A stretch of DNA of 64,000 bases from Symsagittifera roscoffensis (Eukaryota; Xenacoelomorpha; Acoela; Convolutidae): NCBI RefSeq assembly GCF_963678635.1, contig NC_087071.1, forward strand, positions 29,624,141-29,688,140, written 5' to 3'. Made by a program: the position numbers and the translations under genes. The notes beneath the pieces are model-generated. The model saw only the letters and a program-made list of their open reading frames with translations. It had not been told where the DNA came from and did no database searches. This document shows, in pieces, positions 33,056-42,919 of the stretch; position 1 is the stretch's first letter; every line of letters starts with the position of its first letter.

Positions 33056-33520
33056 TTCAGAAGAGAAGTTACTGCACATAAAACAGGAATATATTTTCCC
33101 TGGATACGTAATAAAAAAGACGTCAACATTTATAGAAAGTCTTGAGCCAATCACGGTCGAAATAAGAAAAAAACGAGGGAAATTTTTACTTTAAGATCCT
33201 GATTGGCTCGTGATTTTGTCTACAATTTGACTGTCTAATTTTTGACTGCACTCAATCTTCATAACCTTTATCAATTATTGGATTTTTTTTTATAAACACA
33301 ATTCATGTAAAAATTGATTTCATTAATTTCCAAGAAAAGTAATATAGCTTTTAGTAGAGTATGGTGTTTTGGTGTTTATCAAAATTGTTCATAAATGTTC
33401 AATAGACACCTCTCGCTTCTAACTTTTGTTTAATTAATCGAATACAAATTTCGAATACTCGTTTTCTCAATATCAAACTTTTTTGAAAAAGGATTGTATG
33501 AGATTCAGAGTGGTGTATGA
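33056..33520. repeat. 3' flank shared with 37938-38330
   Basis: Aligned words include AGAGAAGTTACTG(C/G)ACAT, CCTGATTGGCT, TTTGACTGTCTAATTTTTGAC(T/C)G and CTTCAT. The two copies are diverged (many substitutions and indels), indicating an old duplication. Confidence 0.65.
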
Positions 33521-33827
33521 TATCGAGCGGTGCAAAAATGATCAAGGAGAAAATTGACCTTTTCAGAAACTTTTTGCTTCATTTTTAGACAAATATGCTT
33601 CAAGGTCACCTAAAATCAGTTTTGACAGCGAAAGAATTCATAAACCGCAAATTACTCCTTTGAATTAGTTTCAATTTCCAAATAGTCCCCTTTTTGTCTG
33701 TTCCAAGTTTTGCTATTTCTGCCATTGCTACTTGTTTTAGAATTTGACTGTAAGGTAAGCTGTCAATTAGGACAGAGGGCAGTTTCAAAAACGTTTTGAC
33801 GACCTCGAATTGATATAATTATCTCAC

Positions 33828-33963
33828 CAACGGACTCTTCTGTGGCTAATTTTTTATTGAAGAAACACAAAGTTGAATCGATAAAATCTTTCGCCGTTTG
33901 ATGGTAACTTTCAGCCATATTTAATAAGTTTCCGATATCTAAGAATAGTAAACCGACAAAAAC
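33828..33963 (-). CDS. Internal exon of a second duplicated gene family, copy A
   Basis: A near-perfect acceptor CATTGTTTTTCAG and a good donor GTTGGTGAGAT enclose a 136-bp minus-strand exon reading VFVGLLFLDIGNLLNMAESY then HQTAKDFIDSTLCFFNKKLA and TEESV. It starts in phase 0 and leaves one base. The first part is hydrophobic and could begin a membrane or helical-bundle protein. A diverged copy at 46160-46370 keeps the words GRQNVF and KKIATELS and an acceptor at the matching place, but carries a one-base insertion that breaks the frame. Possibly related minus-strand sequence lies at 36472-36613. No domain is recognised. Confidence 0.55.
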
Positions 33964-35540
33964 CTGAAAAACAATGAACCATGAGTCGCAGAAACTTCAT
34001 GAAGTTTTTTGTGATTTTCTCTGAGCTAGAACAGATTGCAAGAAAAATGAAGATATTTCAAAAGTTTTCAGCATGACCTTAGAAAGGATCAAAAACTGAC
34101 TGAAGCTAAAAGGAAACTAAAAATTTCAGCTAAATGAATAACTTATTAGAGATGTTGATTGAAAAATCAATATTGAAAAAAAAATTTGTTCTTGCTTTTG
34201 TGAACTTTCCGTGACATACACCAAAACATTTATAACCCCATGCCCCCAAACGCAAAGTTAAATAAAAAAGGATTAATTTAGCGTATCCTAAGGTTTTAAG
34301 ACCAAATTGCTGGTCTCGATTAAAATTTGTTAGGGTTTTTCACCGAGTACGCTATAATAAAATTAAAAACATTGCGCGTTAATTATCCCAATTTGAAAAA
34401 ATGAATAATCTATTTGAGAAATTTTTCAGGAAAAATCAAAAATTGACTCAAAAATGAAAACAGTTTTTAAATATCAATTACCAAAATTTGTGCTCAAAAA
34501 ACCAGTTTTTTTGTTTAATAAGAAATCCTAACGAGAGTCACTAAATTTTTTCGGCAGATTTAGCAGTTGTGTGCATCAAAAGGAAAACTAACAAGGTTGT
34601 TTGTGCTGGTTTATCAGGGACAAACGATGAAGTTTCCGACTAACACATAAGGCTGAAAAAAAAGTTCATGTTTTTCTACGCCAAAAATCAACCGGAGAGA
34701 ACGATAATCTTTTTGCTGTTTTTTCCTCTAATACCACTACGCTCCATATTCTATGTAAAACAAAAATTTCATTTGCTTATTCTAACATTTTCAGGCCAAA
34801 TTGTTGGTCACGGTCCAGTTTTGCATGAAATTTTTGCCGAGTGCGCTTTAAAATGACTGTGTAAAGCGCGCGTTAATTATCCAAGTTTGAATTAAAAAAT
34901 TAAAATTCCTCAGTCTATTTCAAAATGCCCTTAAGAAAAATCCAAAAATGACTCAAGCTGATCAAAAGATAAAAAATGAAAATTTCAGTTGATGAATTTT
35001 GATAGAAATGCTTATTAAAAAATCTAATTTGGAGAAAAAATCTAATTTGATTCACTTTTCCGTGATATACAAAAAAAAAACACTTTTTAACTCCAACTAC
35101 TTAAAACTTTGCTTTATTTTGCAAAAAGAATTCCTCACATGCATCACAAAAAACTTTCGGATAATTAAGCAATTACAATCAATAGTAGTAATTAAGATGA
35201 CTGCTTGTTCATCAGAGCAAACCCACAAAGCTTTCGACTAGCCCGTAATGCTAAAAATTAGTTTATGCCTCGAAACATCCAAAAAAAATTTGGATTTAAC
35301 TATGTTTTTTTTTTCTGTAACTCTACTTCCAATATTCTATGGGAAAACATTATTTATCTTATCCTAACGTTTTAAGACCAAATTTCTTGCCGCCATCGAT
35401 TCTGTTTTTAATGAGGTATTTGCGAGTACGCTTCATACAGGACAAACAATTGTATTCGCTCCTGATCACATTTTGAATTAGAATGGTCAAAGTAGTTCCC
35501 AAGTCAATCCTTTCTAATTTTACAAAAAAAACAATCATAG
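33964..35540. repeat. R5 repeat cluster, ~500-600-bp units
   Basis: Three units, marked by GAGTACGCT/GAGTGCGCT at 34345, 34838 and 35425. Each contains a TTCCGTGA-ATACAC block, a GCGTATC(C/A)TAA-GTTTTAAGACCAAATTG block, a CTGGTCTCGAT block, and GCGCGTTAATTATCC. Homologous units occur at 46380-47960. Two short plus frames (34668-34856, 34999-35241) lie in repeat sequence and are not called. Confidence 0.75.
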
Positions 35541-36471
35541 GTGCGAAAATTTTTGAAAAATCGGAAAAACTATGTAGTATAAATTACTCAAATGGTATAA
35601 ATTACATGTCAATAACGTTGAATTCAAAAAAAAATGACTGAATAAATTGAAGCTACCAAAGTATAGGAATTTCGTTCAACACAACAGAAATTGAACAATT
35701 TTTAGTTTTGGTTTCTTGGTTTTTGCGACCCGTTTAGAAATTTACCTTTTATTGCTACTCGCGTTGTTTTTCTCTCACATTGAATATGATTGGATGCAAT
35801 ACTAACCAAATTTAACTAATAACTGATGTCAAATAATTTTACTGTGAAATCTGATTGTTCACAGTTATACCAATTTGAGATAGAACAGATTACAAATGAT
35901 CTCCAGCTCATTACATATCCCACCTCTTAATGATTGCTTTTGAAACCTAGGAAAAAAGAGCAATTGAAGCTTCAGTACCAGATTAAAACGTTCCACGAAC
36001 ACATCCAGGCGAAGTTAGATATCTAAAAAAAAGATTCAATCTGATAATACTCTATGAGCTAAGAACTAAATTTTGGTTCCAACAATTTTTGTTTTAACCC
36101 CATACAAAAACCAACTGAATAGTTTTCAAGTACAGGAAACTAACAAAAGAGAACTGCAAGAGTTCTACCTAATAATTGCCTTACCTGAATAGGAATAATT
36201 ATTACCTTACCTGAATAATATACGCATCAAAACCAACAGAATGAAACCATCAGAAAATGTGAAAAAGTAAAACGAAAGTTTTAATACAAAAACAACCAAT
36301 ACCAAGTAGAATTCATGAAAATTGAAGTATCATTGTCATTGAAAAATATACACTTGAACAAAAACCACAAAATACGAAACCAAATTTAACACTATTGTCT
36401 ATGACAGATGACTAGAAGCTCATTTTTATTGGGAGAAACATCAATAACGCGAAAAGTAACTTTGAAAAAGT
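35541..36471. other. No gene seen
   Basis: AT-rich; a local repetition ATTACCTTACCTGAATA occurs twice near 36176-36217. Confidence 0.4.
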
Positions 36472-36613
36472 TTACAGAAGCTGACCCTGAGCGCTCATTA
36501 TAAAGTTTTTAAGCGCTGTCGCACTAAACTTAAATATTGTAGCAACAGAGCCATAAAAAATGGACAATTCGTTGAACAGCTCCAAATAAACCACCCTAGA
36601 TAGTGCACCACGA
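36472..36613 (-). CDS. Possible terminal exon related to the 33.8-kb family
   Basis: The minus-strand frame reads VVYLELFNELSIFYGSVATI then FKFSATALKNFIMSAQGQLL followed by TAA. Candidate acceptors are CTATCTAG just before GGTGGTT and, upstream, TTTTCAATTTCAG at about 36637. Hydrophobic and small residues resemble the pattern of the exon at 33828-33963 (LFLDIGNLLNMAESY), but the similarity is weak. Confidence 0.3.
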
Positions 36614-36967
36614 AAATTATTTCCAGTAAAAAAACTGAAATTGAAAAGGCTCATCCAAGTGTTTTCACAAATTGATTACTCTAACACAAGGAAAGCAAAA
36701 AAAAAATAACTAAATGAAACGATTCAACCATTAGCAGTCTGAATTTTGAAACACTAGTACACAAGCCTACTCAACTATTGCAGATGCTTGAAAAAACACA
36801 CAAAAATAATAAAACTTTAAAGATCTTAATCTTACACTTAGAAAACAAAACAACTTTCGAAAAGTCACGACTCTCAATTCAACAGCATTTGTCACGAATC
36901 TCAAATATGTTTCAGAATTAATTTTATTAGATGAAAATATAAAAACCCTCAGTGCTTAAGTTGAAAT

Positions 36968-37167
36968 NNNNNNNNNNNNNNNNNNNNNNNNNNNNNNNNN
37001 NNNNNNNNNNNNNNNNNNNNNNNNNNNNNNNNNNNNNNNNNNNNNNNNNNNNNNNNNNNNNNNNNNNNNNNNNNNNNNNNNNNNNNNNNNNNNNNNNNNN
37101 NNNNNNNNNNNNNNNNNNNNNNNNNNNNNNNNNNNNNNNNNNNNNNNNNNNNNNNNNNNNNNNNNNN
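36968..37167. other. 200-bp assembly gap (N)
   Basis: Exactly 200 N. The nine bases before it (AGTTGAAAT, 36959-36967) are repeated as the nine bases after it (37168-37176), so the true gap may be zero or negative. Confidence 0.98.
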
Positions 37168-37431
37168 AGTTGAAATACGAATGGATAACGAATTACTTAA
37201 TTTAAGTTTCAAATGATAAGAAACAAGAAAAAAAGCACACAAAAGAAAATTAAAAATAATTAAAATCATTCATAATTATGTGAAAAACATTTTTTAAAAT
37301 AAGATTTTGAAAGAAGTCAATGATTGATAGTCGACCTAGAACGGATAATGTTGAATAGAAATTAAAAATTTTTTTCTGCAAACTGATTCTTTATTCGATT
37401 TTTAGCAAACATATTTACTTATGAACACATC

Positions 37432-37500
37432 CTTTAGCTTTTAAAGGATGTATACATAAGTATACATCCTTTAAAATACTTCAGCTTTTAAAAACTTTTG
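37432..37500. repeat. Local inverted and direct repeat
   Basis: CATCCTTTAGCTTTTAAAGGATGTATACATAAGTATACATCC: the arms AGGATGTATAC / GTATACATCCT form a hairpin, and CCTTTAGCTTTTAAAGG is itself palindromic. Confidence 0.6.
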
Positions 37501-37791
37501 AAAAACATGAGAAAATCCAAACACAATTTGTTGAAAAAAATTTGAAGCCAGTACAAAAATAATGTGATCGCAACTAAGAAAAAATTTTCCAGATGTTTTT
37601 ATCTTTTTTTCTAGCTTCGCGGACGGATGTGGGACGTGCTTTTCTCTTCAACGTTAGAATATCGTGCCGCTAAATGCGCCTTTAAAAGATTTAGGGTTGT
37701 ACGGCCGAAAAAGAATTTAAAAAACATAATAAAAGGGGATACGCTTTGATTGACGAGGGGCCGCATCCTCCGATTCCTTTTTATTTTGCAG

Positions 37792-37937
37792 GTCATGACG
37801 GCCACTTGATCTTATGGTTTGGACCCATAATTCGATATTGCAACGCATTCACATTGTATTATCGGGGACATTACAGAAACGCAACAAGAGGGCTGAAAAT
37901 CGAAGAATACTCAGCCATTGCCACGCCTCAATTATAA
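37792..37937 (+). CDS. C-terminal exon of the duplicated gene, copy B
   Basis: Acceptor TTTTTATTTTGCAG precedes a frame that, after two bases completing a codon, reads HDGHLILWFGPIIRY and ends ATRGLKIEEYSAIATPQL with TAA. It is the paralogue of 32882-33055. The entry phase differs from copy A (split codon versus phase 0), so either the upstream exon changed or one copy is no longer spliced. A possible upstream exon on the same strand begins after TTTTTTTCTAG at about 37614 (LRGRMWDVLFSSTLEYRAAK), but no donor of matching phase was found. The function is unknown. Confidence 0.5.
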
Positions 37938-38514
37938 TTATAAGAGAAGTTACTGGACATTCAACAGGACTTCATTAGCTATGTGAAAAAAGACAATCTT
38001 AAAATAGACAGTCGCGAGCTAATCAGAATCGAAATGAGAAAACAAACGTAGTGAATATTTGTTTTTCTTGAACCTGATTGGCTTATTACTCTCTCTGCTT
38101 TTCGACTGTCTAATTTTGACCGCTCTCCATCATCTTCATTGCTCTAATTTAGTTATTCGACTATTAATTATTAACAAAAATCATGTAAAGAATGATTCAT
38201 TAACTTCAAGAGTTATTTATCACAACTTTTAGTCTAACATGATGTTTTTCAAGTTAGTCCTTATCTCCTGCTAACTTATTTTTGTTCGAACGCAAGTTTA
38301 TGTTTATCATCATACTGAAAATATGCAGGTGAACCAGATCTAGTGACTGAAACACCTTGAATTTTTTAGGGCTGCGATAGATCTGAATCATGTCTATTTT
38401 AAGCATGCGCATGTCCTAAGACAGACCTGTCGCAAATCTAATATTTTTTGCAGCATGTTCACAAGGGCATAACTCGTAGATGATCCAGATCTGATTGAGA
38501 TCTATTTCAAATCA

Positions 38515-38645
38515 TAATCATGGGGCATTCACACAATTTGCCCCTCATACAATTCGCCCTTCATCAAGTTGTTGGCACGTTTCGCCCCACAAATTTCACC
38601 CACACACATTTCGCCCACACATAAATCGTAAAATAAGAAAACGTG
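38515..38645. repeat. Degenerate AATTCGCCC(A)CAC repeats
   Basis: Five to six tandem variants of the words AATTTGCCCCTCAT, AATTCGCCCTTCAT, GTTTCGCCCCACA, ATTTCACCCACAC and ATTTCGCCCACACA in 110 bp. This is a short low-order tandem repeat; origin unknown. Confidence 0.6.
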
Positions 38646-38734
38646 GGAACATTGAATGATGGCTAATCAGAATTTAAACATCTTAGACATTTTGTTATGA
38701 AACACGCTTAAATTAATTTCAAAATCCCGGGATG

Positions 38735-39269
38735 ACCAAAAATACTAGTCATACAACTTCCATATATGGAAAAATGCTAGTCATACACTTTCCATACAAT
38801 TCCATAAGTACAGAAAATTGCATGAAAGGTCTATGATTAGTATTTTTTCATATATGGAACTTGTATGACTAGCATTTTTCCATAAACCAAAAATTTTGAT
38901 TTTTTGCATTTTAATTTCTCAAAATTTTTTTGGTTGTGTTCGGTTACGAAATGACATAAACATTGATTACTCAAACGTAGTAACCAAAGGTTTGGCCGTC
39001 TCGCATTAAAGATACATTGGAAACAGCCTGATATTTGTTACTTCTGTCTCACGCAAATAATATAACGAAGGTAATGAATTTTTAAATTTTGGCAATAATT
39101 TTCAATGATGATTATTTCTAAAATTTGAATTTTTATATTACCAGACTTGATGAAGGCATACAAAATTATGTCATACAAAAGAAAGAGGAGTTTTAAGAGT
39201 TTTTGAAAAAGTTATGAAGAGAAAAGTTTAAAAAAAATCCAATATTAGTATATCCAGGACTACGTTATA
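38735..39269. repeat. Hairpin-type interspersed repeat, left flank of the Gypsy element
   Basis: Contains TAGTCATACAACTTCCATATATGG and GTATGACTAGCATTTTTCCATA. It ends in TCCAGGACTACGTTATACACAC, exactly where the Gypsy LTR begins. The other half of this repeat continues after 43169. Confidence 0.75.
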
Positions 39270-39274
39270 CACAC
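39270..39274. other. Target site duplication, left copy (CACAC)
   Basis: CACAC directly abuts the LTR start TGTGATAATG and is repeated at 43165-43169. Confidence 0.85.
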
Positions 39275-39519
39275 TGTGATAATGTTATGCTATGAGTAGG
39301 TAAGAACAAAAGAGACTAATTGAAACATTTAATTTAGACTTTTGATTTACTTGGTTTTGTTAGAGATCGAGTTCATGTGTCTCCTAAGATCGCAACCGTC
39401 CAAATGACTGTTACGTTTGGCCTGCATGGATGGCCTTGAATAATACTAACAATACATAACAGAATATTAATAACACTTTCTCCAAGGTTACTGTGGCAAC
39501 AGTACTGCAGGATACCACA
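39275..39519 (-). repeat. 3' LTR of the Gypsy element
   Basis: 245 bp, TGTGATAATG...GGATACCACA on the plus strand. It is preceded by the duplication CACAC and followed (plus strand) by the complement of a purine-rich tract. Confidence 0.93.
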
Positions 39520-39530
39520 TTCCCCTGAGG
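39520..39530 (-). other. Polypurine tract next to the 3' LTR
   Basis: The minus strand reads CCTCAGGGGAA immediately before the LTR start TGTGGT, the usual place and composition of the plus-strand primer. The relic at 50687 has CAGGGGAG at the matching place. Confidence 0.65.
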
Positions 39531-39591
39531 ACAACAAAATTTTATATAATACCTTATAAAATTTTATAAATAGTATATAAGTCATTTTAGC

Positions 39592-40065
39592 TTAGTTTTC
39601 TTTGGTTGTTTTCTTCATCACTTCCGCTTTGTTTCTTGCAGCGTTCCACAATCCCGACTCATCCAACGATGTAGCTCCGAATTTTCTTTTGAACAGATGT
39701 CTCTCTAGTAGGTCAACCGTGTTGTTCTCCAATGTTGTTTCTTTGTTATTGATGTTTAACTTCGCCAATCTCAATCTGTAGGTCTCAAGTGCTGCCAAAT
39801 TTAGCTCTGTCATATCTCCCTCACAACTAATCAACTTTACAGAGTGTGATACGGGGCTGCCGTATCTCTTTGGTCCCTGGTACTTTGTTTGTCGACTGCT
39901 TCGCCTGACTGTCGTTGTATCCTCTTCTTTGTCCGACTCGTCCGCAAATACTGCCGGGCTATTGTCGACTGATTCCGCTTGTTGAGTCAGTAGTTTTTCT
40001 GCTTCGTTTTGTACCCCTCGGGTCAAAACCTGGTTTGTGATTTCTTCCCATTCTTTTGTTGTCAT
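39592..40065 (-). pseudogene. Gypsy pol C-terminal tail, second part
   Basis: 157 codons beginning MTTKEWEEITNQVL with an acidic run DESDKEEDTTTVRRSS, then RQTKYQGPKRYGSPVSHSV, a common form of the end of Gypsy polyproteins (RRS-R--k-P-RY). It then extends another 80 residues through LNLAALETYRLRLAKLN and LLERHLFKRKFGATSLDE to a stop. This extension is conserved in the relic at 50.2 kb, so it is a real part of this lineage. The frame overlaps the preceding ORF by four bases in another phase; translation of the overlap suggests a single-base frameshift near 40100 rather than a separate gene. Confidence 0.7.
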
Positions 40066-40385
40066 ATTGTTATTCTGGAATGTGTCCAGAATTTGTTTTC
40101 GCTAGTTTGCCGTGTGATCCTTTTACTCACTGGGGCTTCTTTCGGTGCAGACGACTCTATGTAGACGGCTTCATTGCTCGTATCCCGCTTCTTTGATTCT
40201 TTTGCTGTTTTGACAGCTTTCGTTGTACGTGACTCTTGCGTCTTGGCCTTTGCAGCTCTTGCACTTTGGACTAGTGGTCCTGCTCTATTTGGCTTAACCC
40301 TTTTTCCTCCTAGATTTAGGCCCCCGCCCGTCTTTGTTTCTTTCGACGTAACTACGTTTGGCGAGTTTTGAAATTTGTCCATCAA
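40062..40385 (-). pseudogene. Gypsy pol C-terminal tail, first part (lysine-rich)
   Basis: 107 codons from a non-ATG start overlapping the integrase stop. Contains GGGLNLGGKRVKPNRAGP, AARAAKAKTQES-like low-complexity and several basic clusters, SKKR and KRITR. These basic clusters could serve as nuclear localisation or DNA tethering, which is inference. It is followed by a frameshifted continuation at 39592-40065. Confidence 0.65.
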
Positions 40386-41599
40386 TCGATTGTCTTCTTT
40401 TTCCTGATCGGTTGGCCCTGGTCTTTCGCATCATGTTCTTCAGCCGACTCACTGTCTACGTCTTCATGATGTGATACAGTCTTCTGTTGTTTGCTCCTAG
40501 GTTCTTCCCCCGTTGGGCTCCTCTTTTTCTCCGAACTCTGTGCTTTGGGCTGTGTTTGCAGTTTTGATCTCACTATATCACTCTTTCGATATACTGCACC
40601 AGCAGCCGTTTTGATTGTTGATGGTGTCTCTGCCACTATTTTGCCTTTCAGTGGTATTGTTAGGGCCTTTCCACTTTTCCTTTGCTCATGTTTGCGGAGG
40701 AAGCTTCCTGACCAGCTATCATTCGATGTAGTCTGTTTGTCTTCGATAAATCCTCTTTCCCATGAGTAAATGAGTTCCTTTCTCAGTTTGGGATTTATTG
40801 TGCTCGTTTCGTCTACAATTCGTCGTAGCTCGCTATCTGAGATATCCCGTCTGGTGACATTCCATCTCGCATTGGCCTCTAGTAGCTGCTTTAGTTCCTT
40901 TGCCCTAGCTCTTTCTTTTGCCGTTGCAGTGTTGCGTAGAAACAGTGGGCTGCCGTCCCGGCTATTCTGACCTTTTCGTATGATTTTTACATTGTCCCTG
41001 GATTGATCGATGCGTCTCTTCAACTGCGATGCTGTTAACGCCGATCTCTCAAAATGTTCTTTATCTAAACGATCAGATTCCTTCAGAAATTTATCCCTTA
41101 CAATTTTAAACTCAGTTTTTGGTAATCGACCAAAATGCGCTTCAAACGGAGACAACTTTATTGTTTTCTGTTTATTCCATCTTAGGTCCCTAATTATTGT
41201 GCTCAAGCACAGTTTAATAGATTGTACTTTTTCATCGAGTAGCATTACTCCCAATCTTCGTTTAATAGTTTGTATCGTTCGTTCGACTAGTCCACATCCT
41301 GGATGATCACCGACTGGACAGAATTTTTGAGTAATTTTATTTTCGGTGCAAAATTTTTTCATTGATTTTCCTTTAAACCCGGAAAACTGATCCGTTTTGA
41401 TCGATTCTGGTATTCCATGTGTGTCAATGTAGGTACGTAGACATTTTATTGTTGATTTTCCCCCTGTAGATTTCGTTACTTTAACTGACGGAAATTTTGA
41501 GTATCTATCAATAGCAACTAACAAATATATCTTCTTCCCCTTATGGTCTTCGAGTGGACCCGCATAGTCTAATTGCAATTCGTGACCAGGCTGTGTCAA
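40382..41599 (-). pseudogene. Gypsy integrase catalytic core and extension
   Basis: 405 codons. The rve core shows all three catalytic acids: D in LQLDYAGP, D in IKTDQFSGF, and E in GLVERTIQTIKRRL, with exactly 35 residues between the second D and the E (D,D35E). In the intact element it would join LTR ends to host DNA. TDQFSGF replaces the more usual SDQG-EF, and CPVGDHPGCGLVERT replaces PYHPQ-NG--ER-N, so this is a distinct integrase branch. After the core comes a helical region (KERARAKELKQLLEANARWN) and then a basic tail with KKRSPTGEEPRSKQQK. The frame is intact for over 1.2 kb, but it is cut from its zinc-binding domain by a frameshift near 41636. The retrotransposon as a whole is defective. 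Confidence 0.92.
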
Positions 41600-42159
41600 C
41601 AGTGGAAGTGGTTTGGCCGAATTTTTTGGAAAAATATATATATAGCATTCTTACCATAACGAGTGCAACTCCTACACTCTTCGGCCATATTGACTATGTC
41701 TTTGTGCATGTGTGGCCACCATAAGTAGTTGGAAACCTCCAACATCGCTTCTTGGCCAGGATGTCCTTGATGAAGTCGTCGAAGCACCGCTTGTCTCAGC
41801 TTCTCTGGTACGGCTAAACGATTGTCCACCAGTAGGCAGTCATCTACTACCGACATCTGGTGCCACAGAGGATTGGTGTATGGACCCATTAGCTCAAATC
41901 CGTGTCTGTCGTTCCGTTCCACCACTCGCCTGAGCCGATCCATCCAAGTATCTTCTGATACTAGTTCCGCCAGTAGACTTTTGTCGAATAATTTTTCGAG
42001 TGATAGTGGGCCATTTGTTTCTTTTAACTGCTCCGACAGTTGGTAATTGCTTTTCCGCGATTTATGTCCACCTCTCGTTTTCTGTTGCGGTGTGACCATA
42101 CAAGTCTCAGTTCCTGAACTGTAGTCCGGTTCATCATTGCTGTTCATCGTTAAATCCAC
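41596..42159 (-). pseudogene. Gypsy integrase zinc-binding (H2C2) domain and spacer
   Basis: The frame contains the HHCC zinc finger: LHQGHPGQEAM with the two histidines, then YLWWPHMHKDI, and ECRSC with the two cysteines. Upstream is the spacer that normally links RNase H to integrase (WMDRLRRVVERNDRH, MSVVDDCLLVDNRLAVP). Its start reads IIEVDLTMNSNDEPDYSSG once the frame of the gag ORF is left, marking the deletion junction. It ends shortly after CTRYGKN in an AT microsatellite (TATATATATA, 41635-41644), where a slippage indel shifts the frame out of line with the catalytic core. Confidence 0.88.
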
Positions 42160-42875
42160 TTCAATGATTTTTCCGATCTCAGGTTCATCTCTGATTGGGT
42201 TTGTCCCGGTGGTTTCGGGCTCTTCATCACCGAATTGGCTTCTATTTCCATCGTTGATCGGGGTTCCTTACTCCTTTCCGATCCTATTAGTTTGTCCTCC
42301 AGTGTCCCTAATTCTGCTCTAGCTGCTTGAGCAGTTAATGCGGCATGAAATGCCTCGAGTGATTCCCCTGTTTCCTGTGAATGATTAAACAGTTTGTAGC
42401 GTTCATACGTAACACTCTGTGATTTATCAAATGAAGTCTTAGCCAAGGCAACCATCTGTCGGAATTCTAACTTTGAAACCTCTACATGCGGGTTCTTTTG
42501 TACAAATTTCTTCTTTCCTTCTGTTCCCAACGCCAGGAATAATCTAGAGGCTACTCTTTTCTGTACCTCGTTGTAATATACGTTGTGTCCAACCTTTGGT
42601 CCTCTAGTTTTTCTTTCTTCATTTTCCAGAAGGATCTTGTCCCGGGCTAGTTGGTCTCGAGCCCCCCTTTCTGTAATCGCCTGAGCGTTTTCATGTTCTC
42701 GTGGGGTCTCTGGTCTTGGTAACGGTTCCAATAGAACTTCTTTCGGTTCTTCTAACAATAGTTCCGGATTCACGCTCTCCTATACTGTATCTGACAAAAA
42801 AAATTGGTCTTGCCATATCTTGAAATTCCAAGGAGGGTCGGAATTCGCGGTTGTCCAAAATATAGGGATCCCCAT
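42150..42875 (-). pseudogene. Gypsy gag, truncated, with an in-frame stop
   Basis: From an ATG at 42875, just past the primer site, the frame reads MGIPIFWTTANSDPPWNFKI then WQDQFFLSDTV, the W/P-rich start usual for Gag of this type. An in-frame TAG at 42780-42782 interrupts it, after which 207 codons continue open. The central part (RLFLALGTEGKKKFVQKN, later YERYKLFNHSQETGESLEAF, ALTAQAARAELG) is the retrotransposon Gag domain with the major-homology-like segment Q-GESLEAF. After LEDKLI the sequence jumps to pol spacer sequence: the CCHC zinc knuckle, protease, RT and RNase H are missing. The stop and the deletion both disable it. Confidence 0.82.
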
Positions 42876-42901
42876 AGCTGTTCTATTGTCCTGGGACAGA
42901 A

Positions 42902-42919
42902 ATCCTGCTGGCTGCGCCA
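42902..42919 (-). other. Primer-binding site, tRNA-Ser-like
   Basis: Directly after the 5' LTR the minus strand reads TGGCGCAGCCAGCAGGAT. Its complement, ATCCTGCTGGCTGCG plus CCA, has the form of the T-arm and acceptor end of a serine tRNA (AATCCTGCT-NN-CAGCG CCA in animals). There is no spacer between the LTR and this site. Confidence 0.75.

Noticed and set aside
40174-41306. Several plus-strand frames of 65-98 codons opposite the integrase
   Set aside because: Antisense shadows of the retrotransposon coding strand.
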